Position numbers and translations under genes: made by a program
Shown here: piece by piece, positions 25,401-31,960 of the stretch
How the letters are laid out: the number at the start of each line of letters is the position of its first letter
How positions within the stretch are numbered: position 1 is the stretch's first letter
The notes under the pieces: model-generated
The model's database searches: none
What the model saw: only the letters and a program-made list of their open reading frames with translations
What the model was told of the DNA's origin: nothing
Assembly: GCA_036245525.1 (NCBI GenBank)
Contig: BTPG01000006.1
Coordinates: 72,302,433-72,366,432 of the forward strand
Reading direction: 5' to 3'
DNA length: 64,000 nucleotides
Origin: Semisulcospira habei
Taxonomy: Eukaryota; Mollusca; Gastropoda; Semisulcospiridae

Positions 25401-27092
25401 GACCCACGTCACAAGAGCTCAGGAGATAGGTTAAAAAAAAAAAAAAAGCCATATTTTGACAAGAAATGTTTTTTCTCAATTACTATTCACAACTTCAAAC
25501 CCAAATTTGGTACAAAGATACCTGATAGTAAGACCTATCTATGCATACTACTTTGGATGACCTCTCGGAAAAGGTCATGGGTACAAGAGGTTGACATGTG
25601 TATAAAATGCCAATTTTTGAGAATTGTAGTTATTATCAACATTTTTGCAAACGTTTCAATCAAATTTGGCACAAAGGTAGCTTATGATAAGACCTTCCTA
25701 TGTATACTAATTTAGTCGACTTATCTCAAAGGTCAAGGGTCACAGGTGTTTCATAGATGTGAAACTGATTAAATTTTGTGAAAACATGGATTTTGTTGGT
25801 GCAGAAGCCATCCCTTTACTTATTGTCACACGTGTGGATCGGTCATACAGGTGAGCCATAAGGGCTTTGCCTTTTCTTGTTATCAAAGTTTTTTCCAACT
25901 TTTCACTCAGATTTGGCACAAAGGTAGCTGATGATAAGACCTTTCTGTGCATACTAATTTAGTGATCCCCTTGCAAAGGTGGGGGGGAGGGGGGGGGGGG
26001 CAGGGGTAAAAAATAGCCATATTTTGACAAAAACTGTTTTTCAGTTGCCCCCTTACAAAGGTCAAGGGTCACAGAGGGTCGACAAGTGAAAAAAATGCAG
26101 ACATTTTGAGAAAACTCATATTTCACTGGTACAAAAGCCAACCCTTTATGTTTAAACTCGTGAACACACAAAGGTCACACTTATTATGCGAATTGGTCAT
26201 ACACGTGAGCCATAAGGGCTTTGCCTTTCTTCTTGTTGAGGTTCTCTTGACAGCGAGAATAGCGAGGTCTAACTTTATGGCTGTGAAGTGTTGGTATTTA
26301 GGAAAGCTGACCCTTGATGGTGCAGCCACCAGTTCTTTGCAAGCAGAAAGGGACTTGGAGCTTGGTGTTGGAGGGCTTAACCCTTTGGCTGTCAGTGATA
26401 CTTTTTGTCATGATGATACCTGCAGGAATCATCTCGTCTGAAAGCAGTACTGACAGCCAAAGGGTTAAAATACTAATACTTCATAGTCGGTGAAATTGTC
26501 TAATAAGCTTGCTTTACGTCTTTGTTCATGCAGTCACCTATATTGCATGTTCAAGGGGCTAAATGAATGCAATGTGCTGTGTTTTTAACCCTCTGCGTGT
26601 CGGTAGCAGTTTTAGTCATGATGATTCCTTCAGGAATCATCATGACTGAAACTGCTACCGACACGCAGAGGGTTAAAGGAACTCTGCTTTCCAAATTAAC
26701 AGGCAGACTTCATTCTCGTGTGCATCTCACCCCAGTATTTACGAGAAATTGAAATTGCCGACACCTCCCCTACAGCACCGATCAATGGAAGCAGTTCCAG
26801 CGGTCTTCTTCATGCGGCGTATATCTACCAGCTGATGTTAGACGAATATCAGCGCTCAGGGAGATGTACACGCTTCGTGCCACTGTCCTTTGAGGGGTCA
26901 TGCAAGGGTCAAGGTCCTGGGTGGCTGACAGGGCAGCTGGTTTACCACTGGCCACGTCAGTACAAGGACCTACTGTGGATGCTGACCAAGCCTGAGGAAC
27001 GTATCAAACAGCGGCCGAAAACGGGGAGCCGGAACCACAGCAGTGCGAGCATGAATGGACATCGCTCACTGCTTTTGTCATCGGTGCATTGA
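1000..27092 (+). CDS. TRAF3IP2: CIKS/Act1-like SEFIR adaptor (IL-17 signalling), five exons, 5' end outside the window
   Basis: Joined exons 1000-1150, 1928-2013, 2952-4410, 11985-12175 and 26703-27092 give 2277 bases, an open frame of 758 codons plus TGA. In order the protein shows the last three helices of a probable Death-type domain, a linker of about 515 residues rich in Ser, His and Gly with no membrane segment, and a complete SEFIR domain of about 150 residues split over the last two exons. SEFIR domains occur in IL-17 receptors and in the CIKS/Act1 adaptor, where SEFIR-SEFIR contacts recruit TRAF proteins and lead to NF-kB activation. The lack of a membrane segment argues for the cytosolic adaptor rather than a receptor. 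I see no clear TRAF6-binding PxExx(acidic/aromatic) motif and no U-box. The SEFIR call is firm; the Death-type call is weaker. The first exons lie left of the window. Confidence 0.85.
1693..1904. repeat. TTAA-flanked foldback MITE, 'CATCCTGATACACTA' family
   Basis: It starts TTAACC and ends GGGTTAA. The central stem is GCCAGAATAGCTTGGCGCC against GGCGCCAAGCTATTCTGGC. Relatives are at 28431-28638, 45169-45388 and 61894-62106, with partial ones near 1484 and 62105-62190. The stem core resembles the GGTAGTGCCAG family but the ends differ, so it is a sister family. Confidence 0.7.
1928..2013 (+). CDS. TRAF3IP2: CIKS-like exon B
   Basis: Acceptor TGTGCAG|AT and donor CACAG|GTACG. Two bases complete the split codon left by exon A, and 28 whole codons follow, so the exon ends in phase 0. 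The product is acidic and helix-poor and has no recognisable domain. Both splice sites are near consensus and the phase with exon A is right. Confidence 0.65.
2170..2306. repeat. 51-bp tandem repeats ending in a hairpin
   Basis: Units beginning GCGACATCATT.GAGTC recur about 2.5 times at a spacing near 51 bp. They are followed at once by an inverted half-unit (AACACTGAAGTGTTTCCGA...AATGATGTTGC), so the right half folds back. It lies in CIKS-like intron B, about 160 bp after the donor. Confidence 0.75.
2952..4410 (+). CDS. TRAF3IP2: CIKS-like exon C, long disordered linker with a Cys/His-rich start
   Basis: This large exon encodes 486 residues, mostly low-complexity Ser/Thr/Gly/His/Gln sequence. 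The first 60 residues hold about a dozen Cys and as many His in clusters (CRC, CSSCHTHSHC, GGCCCRSH, HHSHNC). The donor is AAAAG|GTATAG at 4411, phase 1. The start is uncertain. AG at 2951 keeps the phase set by exon B. A stronger polypyrimidine acceptor ending at 2896 would add 18 residues but needs two bases from an unseen upstream micro-exon. The end of the exon runs in frame directly into the SEFIR exon. Confidence 0.75.
4618..5491 (+). repeat. 850-bp molluscan interspersed repeat, copy 1
   Basis: It starts at AGCTCACGTGCGAAGC and ends at GTGAGCCATATAAGGGCTTTG, with partly inverted ends (GCTCAC/GTGAGC). Internal blocks such as TTCAAACCCAAACTTGG and AAGGTCAAGG recur. Other copies start at about 12453 and 13117 and end near 25881 and 26245. 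No coding frame is evident. The superfamily is unknown to me. Confidence 0.65.
5535..5597. repeat. Short foldback next to the DIRS-like element
   Basis: AGTGGATTAAAGTCTGGACAAAC and its inverse around ATGTTTGTCTGG form a hairpin. The same family is seen in more complete form at 29535-29625 (CAGTGGATTAAGAGTCCGG...). It directly abuts the left end of the large inverted-repeat element. Confidence 0.55.
5852..5955. other. DIRS-type internal complementary junction
   Basis: The first half is the inverse of the element's left outer end (5598-5655). The second half is identical to the inverse of its right outer end (11806-11848), about 43 bp without mismatch. The two halves share TTATTTCATC at the join. 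Alternatively the first half closes a 320-bp MITE (5598-5919) of the same family that abuts the larger element. Confidence 0.65.
6398..6706. repeat. Internal 300-bp direct repeat, copy 1
   Basis: This block is about 90% identical by eye to 8945-9250 in the same orientation. Shared segments include GTGGTGTGCGTGTGAGA, GCGGCCGAGGAGGATCCAAG and CTGCCTGGCATAAGGCTTGG. A third, more diverged copy of the last 70 bp lies near 9395-9460. The duplication is inside the DIRS-like element. Confidence 0.8.
6880..7110 (-). pseudogene. Possible DIRS RNase H/pol C-terminal relic
   Basis: On the - strand a TRSLHQDAF...DGFTDLFDTRW pattern is followed about 29 residues later, after a frame change, by RDIDALA. 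DIRS-type pol proteins often carry EW.L...VF...WG.P.VDLFATR...VDALAL at this spacing. The reading frame has stops and shifts. If real, pol and the recombinase relic lie on opposite strands. The match is by eye and may be chance. Confidence 0.35.
7980..8720 (+). pseudogene. Tyrosine recombinase relic (DIRS-type YR)
   Basis: The C-terminal part is clear at 8530-8715: ADEVRAMATSIAYDRNC, then IVAAVGWRAESTVARFY. This matches the conserved arginine, the W position and the catalytic-tyrosine region of YR enzymes from DIRS-type elements. Just upstream, in another frame, RLFLPIRQGKTDI and (after a shift near 8505) VIRTAYMD continue the family pattern. Weaker N-terminal matches (EPSTVT, DSILPEN) sit at about 8010-8085. 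At least two frameshifts break the gene. YR enzymes integrate circular cDNA in DIRS elements; this copy cannot be active. Confidence 0.7.
8945..9250. repeat. Internal 300-bp direct repeat, copy 2
   Basis: Partner of 6398-6706. It begins about 225 bp after the end of the tyrosine-recombinase relic, so the repeated block may be the 3' tail of that gene duplicated elsewhere in the element. Confidence 0.8.
10434..10466. repeat. Poly(T) tract inside the DIRS-like element
   Basis: A run of about 28 T. It could be the poly(A) tail of a - strand retroposon inserted into the element; the sequence right of it shows no recognised SINE head. Confidence 0.5.
11396..11420. repeat. Poly(G) tract
   Basis: A near-continuous G run of about 23 bases inside the DIRS-like element, with quadruplex potential. 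Confidence 0.8.
11985..12175 (+). CDS. TRAF3IP2: CIKS-like exon D, N-terminal half of the SEFIR domain
   Basis: Acceptor GTTCAG|CTTTCC and donor AAAGAG|GTGGGT. Two bases complete the split codon from exon C, then 63 codons end in phase 0. KVFVTYANDS is SEFIR box 1, followed by the helix, the NGF...VDVYSR strand region and the acidic/Gln-rich insertion before the REWCTRKFKE helix. The exon lies 136 bases downstream of the right end of the DIRS-like element, so that insertion stopped just short of coding sequence. Confidence 0.9.
12453..13116 (+). repeat. Molluscan 850-bp repeat, copy 2, with an embedded SINE 3' part
   Basis: It matches 4618-5491 in blocks (CTTCAAACTTGGCCCAAGG, TTCAAACCCAAACTT). 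Bases 12748 to about 13000 are the 3' part of the SINE found whole at 31551-31960 and 40963-41391, starting with an (AAT)n tail. Confidence 0.6.
13510..14156. mobile_element. Palindromic array of 140-bp units with target duplication
   Basis: Two units run in one orientation (13510 to about 13790). They are followed by inverted units repeating exactly every 140 bp (CTATTTTCTG at 13861, 14001 and 14141). The whole 647-bp block is flanked by TTTTGACAAAAGAT on both sides (13496-13509, 14157-14170). It therefore inserted as a mobile unit into the older repeat. No coding frame is seen. Class unknown; a foldback or satellite-like transposon is likely. Confidence 0.75.
14321..17083 (-). pseudogene. 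I-like LINE ORF2, reverse transcriptase and RNase H part
   Basis: On -, the linker helices precede SPGPDSISNKMLQHL, ARMIPILKKGK, YHPMSLTSCVCK and PEQAGFRSHKST. After a frame change near 16200 come HGVPQGGVLSPTLF and the catalytic YTDDLVLW (YADD in most relatives), then RNase H (RAYTDGSATDA, LTDAMSVL). Near the end is CPCGEAEQTTEHIL, the usual C-terminal C-C-H motif. Several frameshifts and stops mean it is dead. Confidence 0.85.
17331..17855 (-). mobile_element. 5'-truncated RTE fragment containing a 388-bp retroposon
   Basis: The fragment matches the last 130 bp of the two full RTE copies (CTTACGCCTGTCACCCCTAC...) and is flanked by the 15-bp duplication TTAGCGTTCAGTACT (17316-17330, 17856-17870). 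At 17450 it is interrupted by a retroposon with its own duplication CTTGATGTCTGCT. Confidence 0.9.
17451..17838 (+). mobile_element. 388-bp retroposon, copy 1, tail (AATC)n
   Basis: It starts CCCCCACCCGGGTCTG, ends in (AATC)4 and is flanked by CTTGATGTCTGCT (17438-17450, 17839-17851). A second copy with the same two ends lies inverted at about 36848-37226. Two independent copies with the same 5' end suggest a complete small element rather than random LINE truncation. I see no A or B box. The AACGTCCCGACAGCAACAAGGC-type 3' part may be shared with a LINE partner. Confidence 0.8.
18568..19728 (+). pseudogene. LTR-element gag with SCAN-like domain and CCHC knuckle, two nonsense codons
   Basis: From ATG 18568 the frame runs to TAG 19726-19728 (386 codons), with TAA at 18676 and 18910. 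The first 130 codons are a Glu/Arg-rich coiled coil with AEKQRREAEKQ-type repeats. Residues 165-310 form a SCAN-like capsid domain (LERFERFASSNNWKEETWA, LSALLTGKVLEFYTRLP). A retroviral-type zinc knuckle CFLCGKKGHKAIRC follows at 19630-19671. The two stops fall in the coiled coil, so the domain part stays open from ATG 18955. Gag forms the particle that packages the element RNA. Confidence 0.85.
19785..20945 (+). pseudogene. Retropepsin fused to a coiled-coil block
   Basis: The frame is shifted relative to gag and stays open back across the gag stop, consistent with frameshifted gag-pro. VRVLRDTGCNCIIV at about 19974-20015 holds the DTG catalytic triad, and VYDLIGNV ends the protease fold near 20193. 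From about 20290 the sequence becomes a heptad-rich coiled coil (EEEKCEALEQMQNQV, EREELEAEQRAAAHRLQQK), and no RT motif follows. The coiled coil replaces pol and may be captured host coding sequence. The ORF begins at GTG rather than ATG. Function of the fusion unknown. Confidence 0.7.
21003..21044 (+). pseudogene. Remnant of the RNase H C-terminus of pol
   Basis: The bases translate to IKGSQNFGADYLSR, the end motif of Gypsy-type RNase H (usually ...G..N..AD.LSR). It shows that an ancestral pol was deleted between the protease and this point. Confidence 0.7.
21816..22250 (-). pseudogene. Mutator-like transposase domain fragment
   Basis: On -, a TTTCATTTCAG acceptor-like site precedes NLSISEGG. 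Then come CTRCGELLSEW, HSGFDINRRVVSPAV, FTQLFWRFSAMLNMPPPM and KTWYHYQKQ. This is the pattern of the Mutator-like domain found beside YqaJ-type exonuclease genes in many invertebrate genomes (zinc-binding C-x2-C, then G.DIN.R). The following basic, coiled tail (RKKIDDIRRRAREQR) is unfamiliar. It may be a single exon of a larger element or a transduced exon. Confidence 0.55.
22588..22752. repeat. G-rich low-complexity tract
   Basis: About 165 bases of GGGG-rich sequence with many runs of four or more G, so strong quadruplex potential on +. Confidence 0.85.
22934..22955 (+). promoter_or_regulatory. Polypurine tract of the LTR element
   Basis: AAAAGG followed by a run of G, ending two to three bases before the TGTTACG start of the 3' LTR. 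This is the standard place for plus-strand DNA priming. The G run is unusually long, so slippage is likely. Confidence 0.75.
22956..23810 (+). repeat. 3' LTR
   Basis: Starts TGTTACG and ends CGTAACA, 855 bp, without the insertion found in the 5' LTR. It is the empty-site control for that insertion. Confidence 0.9.
23816..24759 (-). pseudogene. I-like LINE ORF2, endonuclease part
   Basis: NIMHWNAEGVTNKKTELENF opens an apurinic-type endonuclease. ETHLQEGK, DDFNSQSQSWGY (usual GDFN changed to DDFN) and GGSDHRPV follow. A stop sits where the QETH motif should join the first strand (near 24472). The frame is cut at 23815 by the LTR insertion and continues at 17083. The domain nicks target DNA for target-primed reverse transcription. 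Confidence 0.8.
26377..26468. repeat. TTAA-flanked hairpin MITE, 'GGCTGTCAGT' family
   Basis: TTAACCCTTTGGCTGTCAGT and its inverse bracket a stem with the central palindrome CCTGCAGG. Related hairpins: 26585-26676, 30535-30620, 35976-36060, 43343-44566 (split) and about 49830-49895. Confidence 0.8.
26585..26676. repeat. Near-perfect 92-bp hairpin MITE next to a splice acceptor
   Basis: The two arms, starting TTAACCCTCTGCGTGTCGG and its inverse, pair almost without mismatch. TTAA stands at both ends. The right end is 26 bases upstream of CIKS-like exon E, where branch point and pyrimidine tract should be. Confidence 0.85.
26703..27092 (+). CDS. TRAF3IP2: CIKS-like exon E, C-terminal half of SEFIR and stop
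   Basis: Acceptor AATTAACAG|GCAGAC, phase 0. It opens with the core strand ADFILVCISPQYL, then an inserted Ser-rich loop, the helix LLHAAYIYQLMLDEY, the strand RFVPLSFEGS, the W..W helix around VYHWPRQYKDLLWML and a basic 30-residue tail to TGA at 27090-27092. This completes the SEFIR fold begun in exon D. The acceptor polypyrimidine tract is poor, and a 92-bp perfect hairpin element ends 26 bases upstream. No AATAAA is seen near the stop; an ATTAAA at 27349-27354 is a possible variant poly(A) signal. Confidence 0.9.
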   Translation, partial: ADFILVCISPQYLREIEIADTSPTAPINGSSSSGLLHAAYIYQLMLDEYQRSGRCTRFVPLSFEGSCKGQGPGWLTGQLVYHWPRQYKDLLWMLTKPEERIKQRPKTGSRNHSSASMNGHRSLLLSSVH

Positions 27093-30000
27093 TGAAAACT
27101 TGAATGTGTGGAATGTGGTCAGTGCATTGATAAATTAACCCTCGTGTGTGTGTGTGGAACCTGATACTGTCAACAGTACCGATGGCTGCATGCACAAGAG
27201 GGTTGAGATGTCTTCTATGTTGAGATGTCTTCTGTGTAGATTTGTGTCTGTCATATAGTGTAGTAGTAGGATCAGTACATTGATAAAGATGTATGTGTCT
27301 GTGTGTGGTTTTTATGCTGTCATCTGGGTTTTTTGGTGGTTGTTTTACATTAAACTAAATCTGAGCAACCACCTTTTTTTGCAAGAAGAAAAGCAGTCTG
27401 AAAAGACAGATAAAGAGAAATTGAAAAGACAGATAAAGAGAAATCTTGAAGGGCAAAAGGTGTCACCTGTCATAGACCTAGTGGTCTTTAGTGACAATCT
27501 ATCTTTGAAAAGGGTGGTCTCTCAAAATAGGTTCTGCTGTAGTACGATTTGTGTTGTAGAACAAATGTGTCTCTGTCAGTGGAGTTTTGTCTGGGGTCAG
27601 TTCTTTGGTAGAAAGATTCTTATTGTCAGTACTTTGGTGAAGTGTTTGCTTTCTGACAAATAAGGGTGTCTGTGATGAATGCATACAATATTGAGGATTG
27701 ATGCTAATCAGAATATGAAGTGCCTGGTGTGTCAGTGATTGTGAAGGGGTCAACTTTGCTGTAGGCATAAATTTACCCGGCAAAAATATGACCAGTGAAA
27801 TCTATCCAATGAGGAGCGATCAGTGCTGCTGCAATTTTGTGAAGTCGTAGATGTGAATTTACCTAATGCATTCTATTCAGAGTAAATCTACTTATAGTGG
27901 ACCTACACATAGGCGATAACCCCAGTCAACTGAGAAATCAGGGTGGAATAGCAGCAGCACAAATCTGCACTGGATGGACTCGCCTTGGGTGGTGGTGATA
28001 ACCCTTTGAGTACTGTACCGTCAGATAGAGAATTTTAAGTTCCTAATTTCATGATATCTGGTAACTGTATATTTCAGTTGACTTGTACGTTGAGAGCCAG
28101 TATATGTTGTTTATTTTGTAATATATTTGTGCCATGTATGTGTATTTCTGATGTAAAGTGTCAGTAGACGAGCCAGTAAGAGGTATAGGTTCTCATCACC
28201 CCCTGCAGTTTGCTGGAGCATATGAGGATTTATGCTTCTTGCAGATGGGACAGCTGCAAAGACCATAGTTCCTACTACCAGTAAATATTTTTCAACCCAT
28301 GTGTAGAGATAAATAATGTGCTGCATGAATAATGTGTGTGGTTAGTGTGCCACATATGTTCTTTCTGTATCCTAGTCCGTGGGTGTCTTGAAAATGTGTA
28401 CACATGTATTGACACTGGAAGATTTTCATGTTAACCCTTTTCATCCTGATACACTACTGCTTGAAATTAATTGGACTATGATAGTTCATGGGTGGTGCCA
28501 GAATAGCTTGATGCCTGAGGTGCCAAGCTATTCTGGCACCACCCTTGAGCTAAAATGGTTGATATGTCTCCTAATCTGTAATGTAGCCTTCATAGGTCAA
28601 TGAGCAAATCAAAGAACAGCCTCAGGATGTAATGGTTTCATCTGTTAAGTAAATTTCAACACAGAAATTCAGAGATGTTACCTTTAACTGGCAGCCAGAA
28701 TTCTCTTCAAAACTAGTAACTGTTAGATGCATGGACAGTTTATAGGGATACGTTTCATTGTCACCAGTAGTGCACACTGGCTGTCTCCCTCAATTCACTG
28801 CCGCCGACACAGTAGTAAATCGAGGAAGATAACCAGTGTGTGTGTAGTTTCTTGTTCAACATGTTCAACCAGAAGTCAATGCAATAAGAGATGGATCAGC
28901 TATGATAGTTTGCATGTAGTGCCAGATGAGCTGGGTACCTCAGAAGGCACCAGGATAATATGGAACTGCCCATGAACTGTCTTGGCTGATTTGTCTCATA
29001 CAGCTCAGACATCTCCCGTACCGTTTGCGGATGTAATCCCCAGAGAGACCCACTCAGGGAGTACACTACAGGATGAAATGCTTAGCATGGATGTCATTTT
29101 AATAGAGGTGTAATTATGGTGTACTCCTAAGCAGGTTTATGTGAGGAATACACACACAGACAGTACTGGCTTCCGAAGTTGCAGAAGCGATTTTTATTAA
29201 ATATGAATAACTAGAGAAGTTTGAGCAATGATACGTGATTGACTACAACCATTATAAAAACAGTAAATGGATATATTGTACTCGTATACATGTAGTTTTT
29301 AATACATTAAACCACTTGTGCACATGGACACTGATATGGTAAACCGTACTGGTGGGCTGCATGCACAATGGGGTTAATTTGTAGATACTTGTATATGCTA
29401 AAAAGTTGCGTTGCCAGTGAATGCTTGTACTTGAATCCCTTGTTTATGGTGATCATTCATGGCCTTGTGCAGACAATCACATTGAAATGTTACATAATAG
29501 ACAATTTCCGGAGATCATAAGTAGGTCAAAAAGTATGCGTCTTTTGACACAGTGGATTAAGAGTCCGGACAAACATGCGACAACGCATGTTTATCCAGGC
29601 TTTTAATCCATTGTTTGCGTCAAAAGAAATGCAGGTTTTTTTGCCCACTTTCTGATTTTACTCGTCTATTTGCTATTCTCACATGATTAAAAAAAAATAT
29701 TTGATTTTCTTATTGTAAAAATGTTTTGTGCAGTAGCTAGGGAGTACACATCGTGTTGCATTCTCCCTCTGCCTGTGCATGACTCGCAGAAAACGCCTCA
29801 GATTTGGATCCCCTGTAGTTTGTGCCTTTGACACTCATGAAAGGAAGGAAGGACTGTTCATGTCACAGCTGTAGTCAGTCTTGATGATCCCAGTGTTATG
29901 TGTATTTAAATGAACTAGAATTGTGTGTTTTTGCATATTACCTGTAATTTACAATCAACTCTACTTTGGTACTACTGTATAATGCGACTTGCCAGGAATT

Positions 30001-31443
30001 CTGCTAAAACTGTGGCATAATCACACATACAATTGGCTTCTCAAATTCTTTTTCTTTTCCTTTTTTTTATAGGGGGATCCATTTTGTGGAATTGGGACCA
30101 ATATTGCACATAAAATTATGGGAGGAATGTTGGTACTTGACAAAAGACCTTTGCAGCACTAATAAAAATAACATCAGAACTCTGAAGTACAGATATGGCT
30201 TAACCCCCTTGCTCACACAGCCACCAGTACTTTGGCTGCATGCACATCCTTTATGGGGGCCATTCTTCAGCGCCTGAATAGCACTGTTCTGAACAGCAGA
30301 CAACTCCATGGTAATCACATTTAAATGGTGTCAAACATTTCATAGATTTGTGAAGGAAAGCATTTTGCACTGAGAAGTTGGGCATAGTTATGTCTACATG
30401 GAAACCGTTCAAAATTCAACAGTGTATGACTGCGCTGTAAGCATGCTGACCACACAAAGCTCGATCAAGATGTGCCGTATCTGGATATATGGCTTTTTGC
30501 CATGTTACCTGATGTGGATGTCTCACATGAGTTAACCGTTTGGCTTTCCAGTTGAGCTGTTTGTCACGATGATTCCTGTAGGAATTGTGGCAAAAAATGC
30601 TACCAACACCCAGAGGGTCAACTCATTGGTGAAGAGTCGTATACAGATACACATCTCCAATGAGTTAACCCCGTCATGCGGGCAGCCACAGGTACAGTTC
30701 ACAGCGCCAGAGTCTGCATGTACATGTGGTTTTATTGTACATTTCATGTCCATTTCATTCTTTCTGTCGTCCAGTTTGTGTTCCAGTATATTCTTGAAAC
30801 TTGTACATTTATGTGCTTGTCAGTGATGCTATAAGGTCCAGAATCGCAGACCAGCACACAGTTTTCGTTTGGTATGTAGTATGAAATTTGTATTGTTCTG
30901 TGATTTTGGATCTTAACCCTTTTAGCCCCAGATCCTTACAGCAGGAGATGGCTTGACCATGATAATTCAAGGGTAGTGCCAGATTAGCTTGGTGCCTTCA
31001 GGTTAATGCTCCTTGCTATTAGGTTAGATTCACAAATGAGCACCCATGTTTGATAGGCACAGTGCATGGTAGAACCGGCTTTGAGCAACCACCTGTTTTG
31101 CAAGAAGGAATCGGTCTTGAAAGACAGGTGCTCTCTCCAGAAAAGTCTTGAAGGGCAAAAGTGTCACCTGTCATTAAAGACCATCATTTTGGGGGCTACA
31201 GCCACCTAAAAGATGTCTTTTTCTGAGAGCTGAAGGTGGTTGCTCTTAAACAGGTTCTGCTGTATTGCTAAATTACAGGGCACTTCTTGTCATGACTTTT
31301 GATTGATGCCTTACAGCACGGAAAGGGTACTGCCTTGTGTTCCAGTGTCTTCTTTTTTGCCTCGGTGTCTTGAAAACAAGTACAAGTGTTCTTCTTTCAT
31401 AATGTATGATCACAGTTTTAGGAGCACAGGCATTTGGACTGGC

Positions 31444-31505
31444 AAAAGGCATAGATCCTCAGGAGCCGCTGCAGATGCGGTGGCTTGCGGGGATCTATGC
31501 CTCTT
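31444..31505. repeat. Hairpin of the ATAGATCC/GGATCTAT family
   Basis: The AGGCATAGATCCTCAGGAGC arm pairs with an inverse arm ending GGGGATCTATGCCTCTTGCAG, across a CTGCAGATGCGG centre. Relatives lie at 61-104, 228-300, 33465-33527, 36179-36245, 37616-37690, 45976-46030, 48880-48945, 49090-49140 and 60570-60640. All are flanked by GCAAAAGGC/GCCTCTTGCAG-like ends and have a variable loop. Confidence 0.75.
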
Positions 31506-31550
31506 GCAGATGGAAGTGTGTCGTTTAATTTTACGTTGATGTTGTAAGAT

Positions 31551-31960
31551 AATAATAATAATACACAGTATTTATACGGCGCATTTCTCATATTTATAAT
31601 ATAACTCAATGCGCAGGACATAGCCGCAAACTGAACCCAACAAGCACACTCGCGTAAATCACGCACATTCCCTCACACTGTACATAAACACAGAACATTC
31701 ACATGGTGCTACGGGCAAGCTCAAGCGAGCTACTGAAATTTTTGGAAATTTAAATCGTTTTTTATATTTTTTGGAAATTTGATTAAGCGGACTGAAATTA
31801 ATACGAAATTCGTGGGGGAGGAAAGGGCCCCCGACGGTCCGCCCAAATTAATGGTGACACTAGAGGAGAAAAGTCTGATGCCGGAAGCGGGTATCGAACC
31901 TCGCACCTCTTGCATTGGTGGCAGGTACTTTTACCGCTGCGCCACCCCGATCAGCAAGAG
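31551..31960 (-). mobile_element. tRNA-headed SINE, family A
   Basis: On -, the head GGGTGGCGCAGCGGTAAAAG (A-box-like) is followed 35 bases later by GAGGTTCGATACC (B-box-like). The body runs to an (AAT)n tail at 31551. The best preserved copy is at 40963-41391; the 3' part alone is at 12748-13000. Confidence 0.75.

Larger units (their letters stand above)
14296..25407 (-). mobile_element. I-like LINE (RNase H-bearing), split by an LTR element
   Basis: It is flanked by the 12-bp duplication GTCACAAGAGCT (14284-14295 and 25408-25419). Read on -, it starts at 25407 with a 650-bp leader. The endonuclease region follows (24759-23816), the LTR insertion interrupts (23815-17089), then come the RT region (16780-15400), an RNase H and a C-terminal CCHC-like region (to 14321), and an A-rich tail. 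Without the insertion it is about 4.4 kb, close to full length for the I/Nimb type. Confidence 0.85.
13117..25881 (+). repeat. Molluscan 850-bp repeat, copy 3, split by two insertions
   Basis: The repeat starts GGCTCATGTGCGAAGC and ends GTGAGCCATAAGGGCTTTG. It is cut at 13509/14157 by the palindromic array and at 14295/25408 by the LINE. Removing both insertions rebuilds a continuous copy similar to 4618-5491. Another partial copy follows at 25882-26245. Confidence 0.7.
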
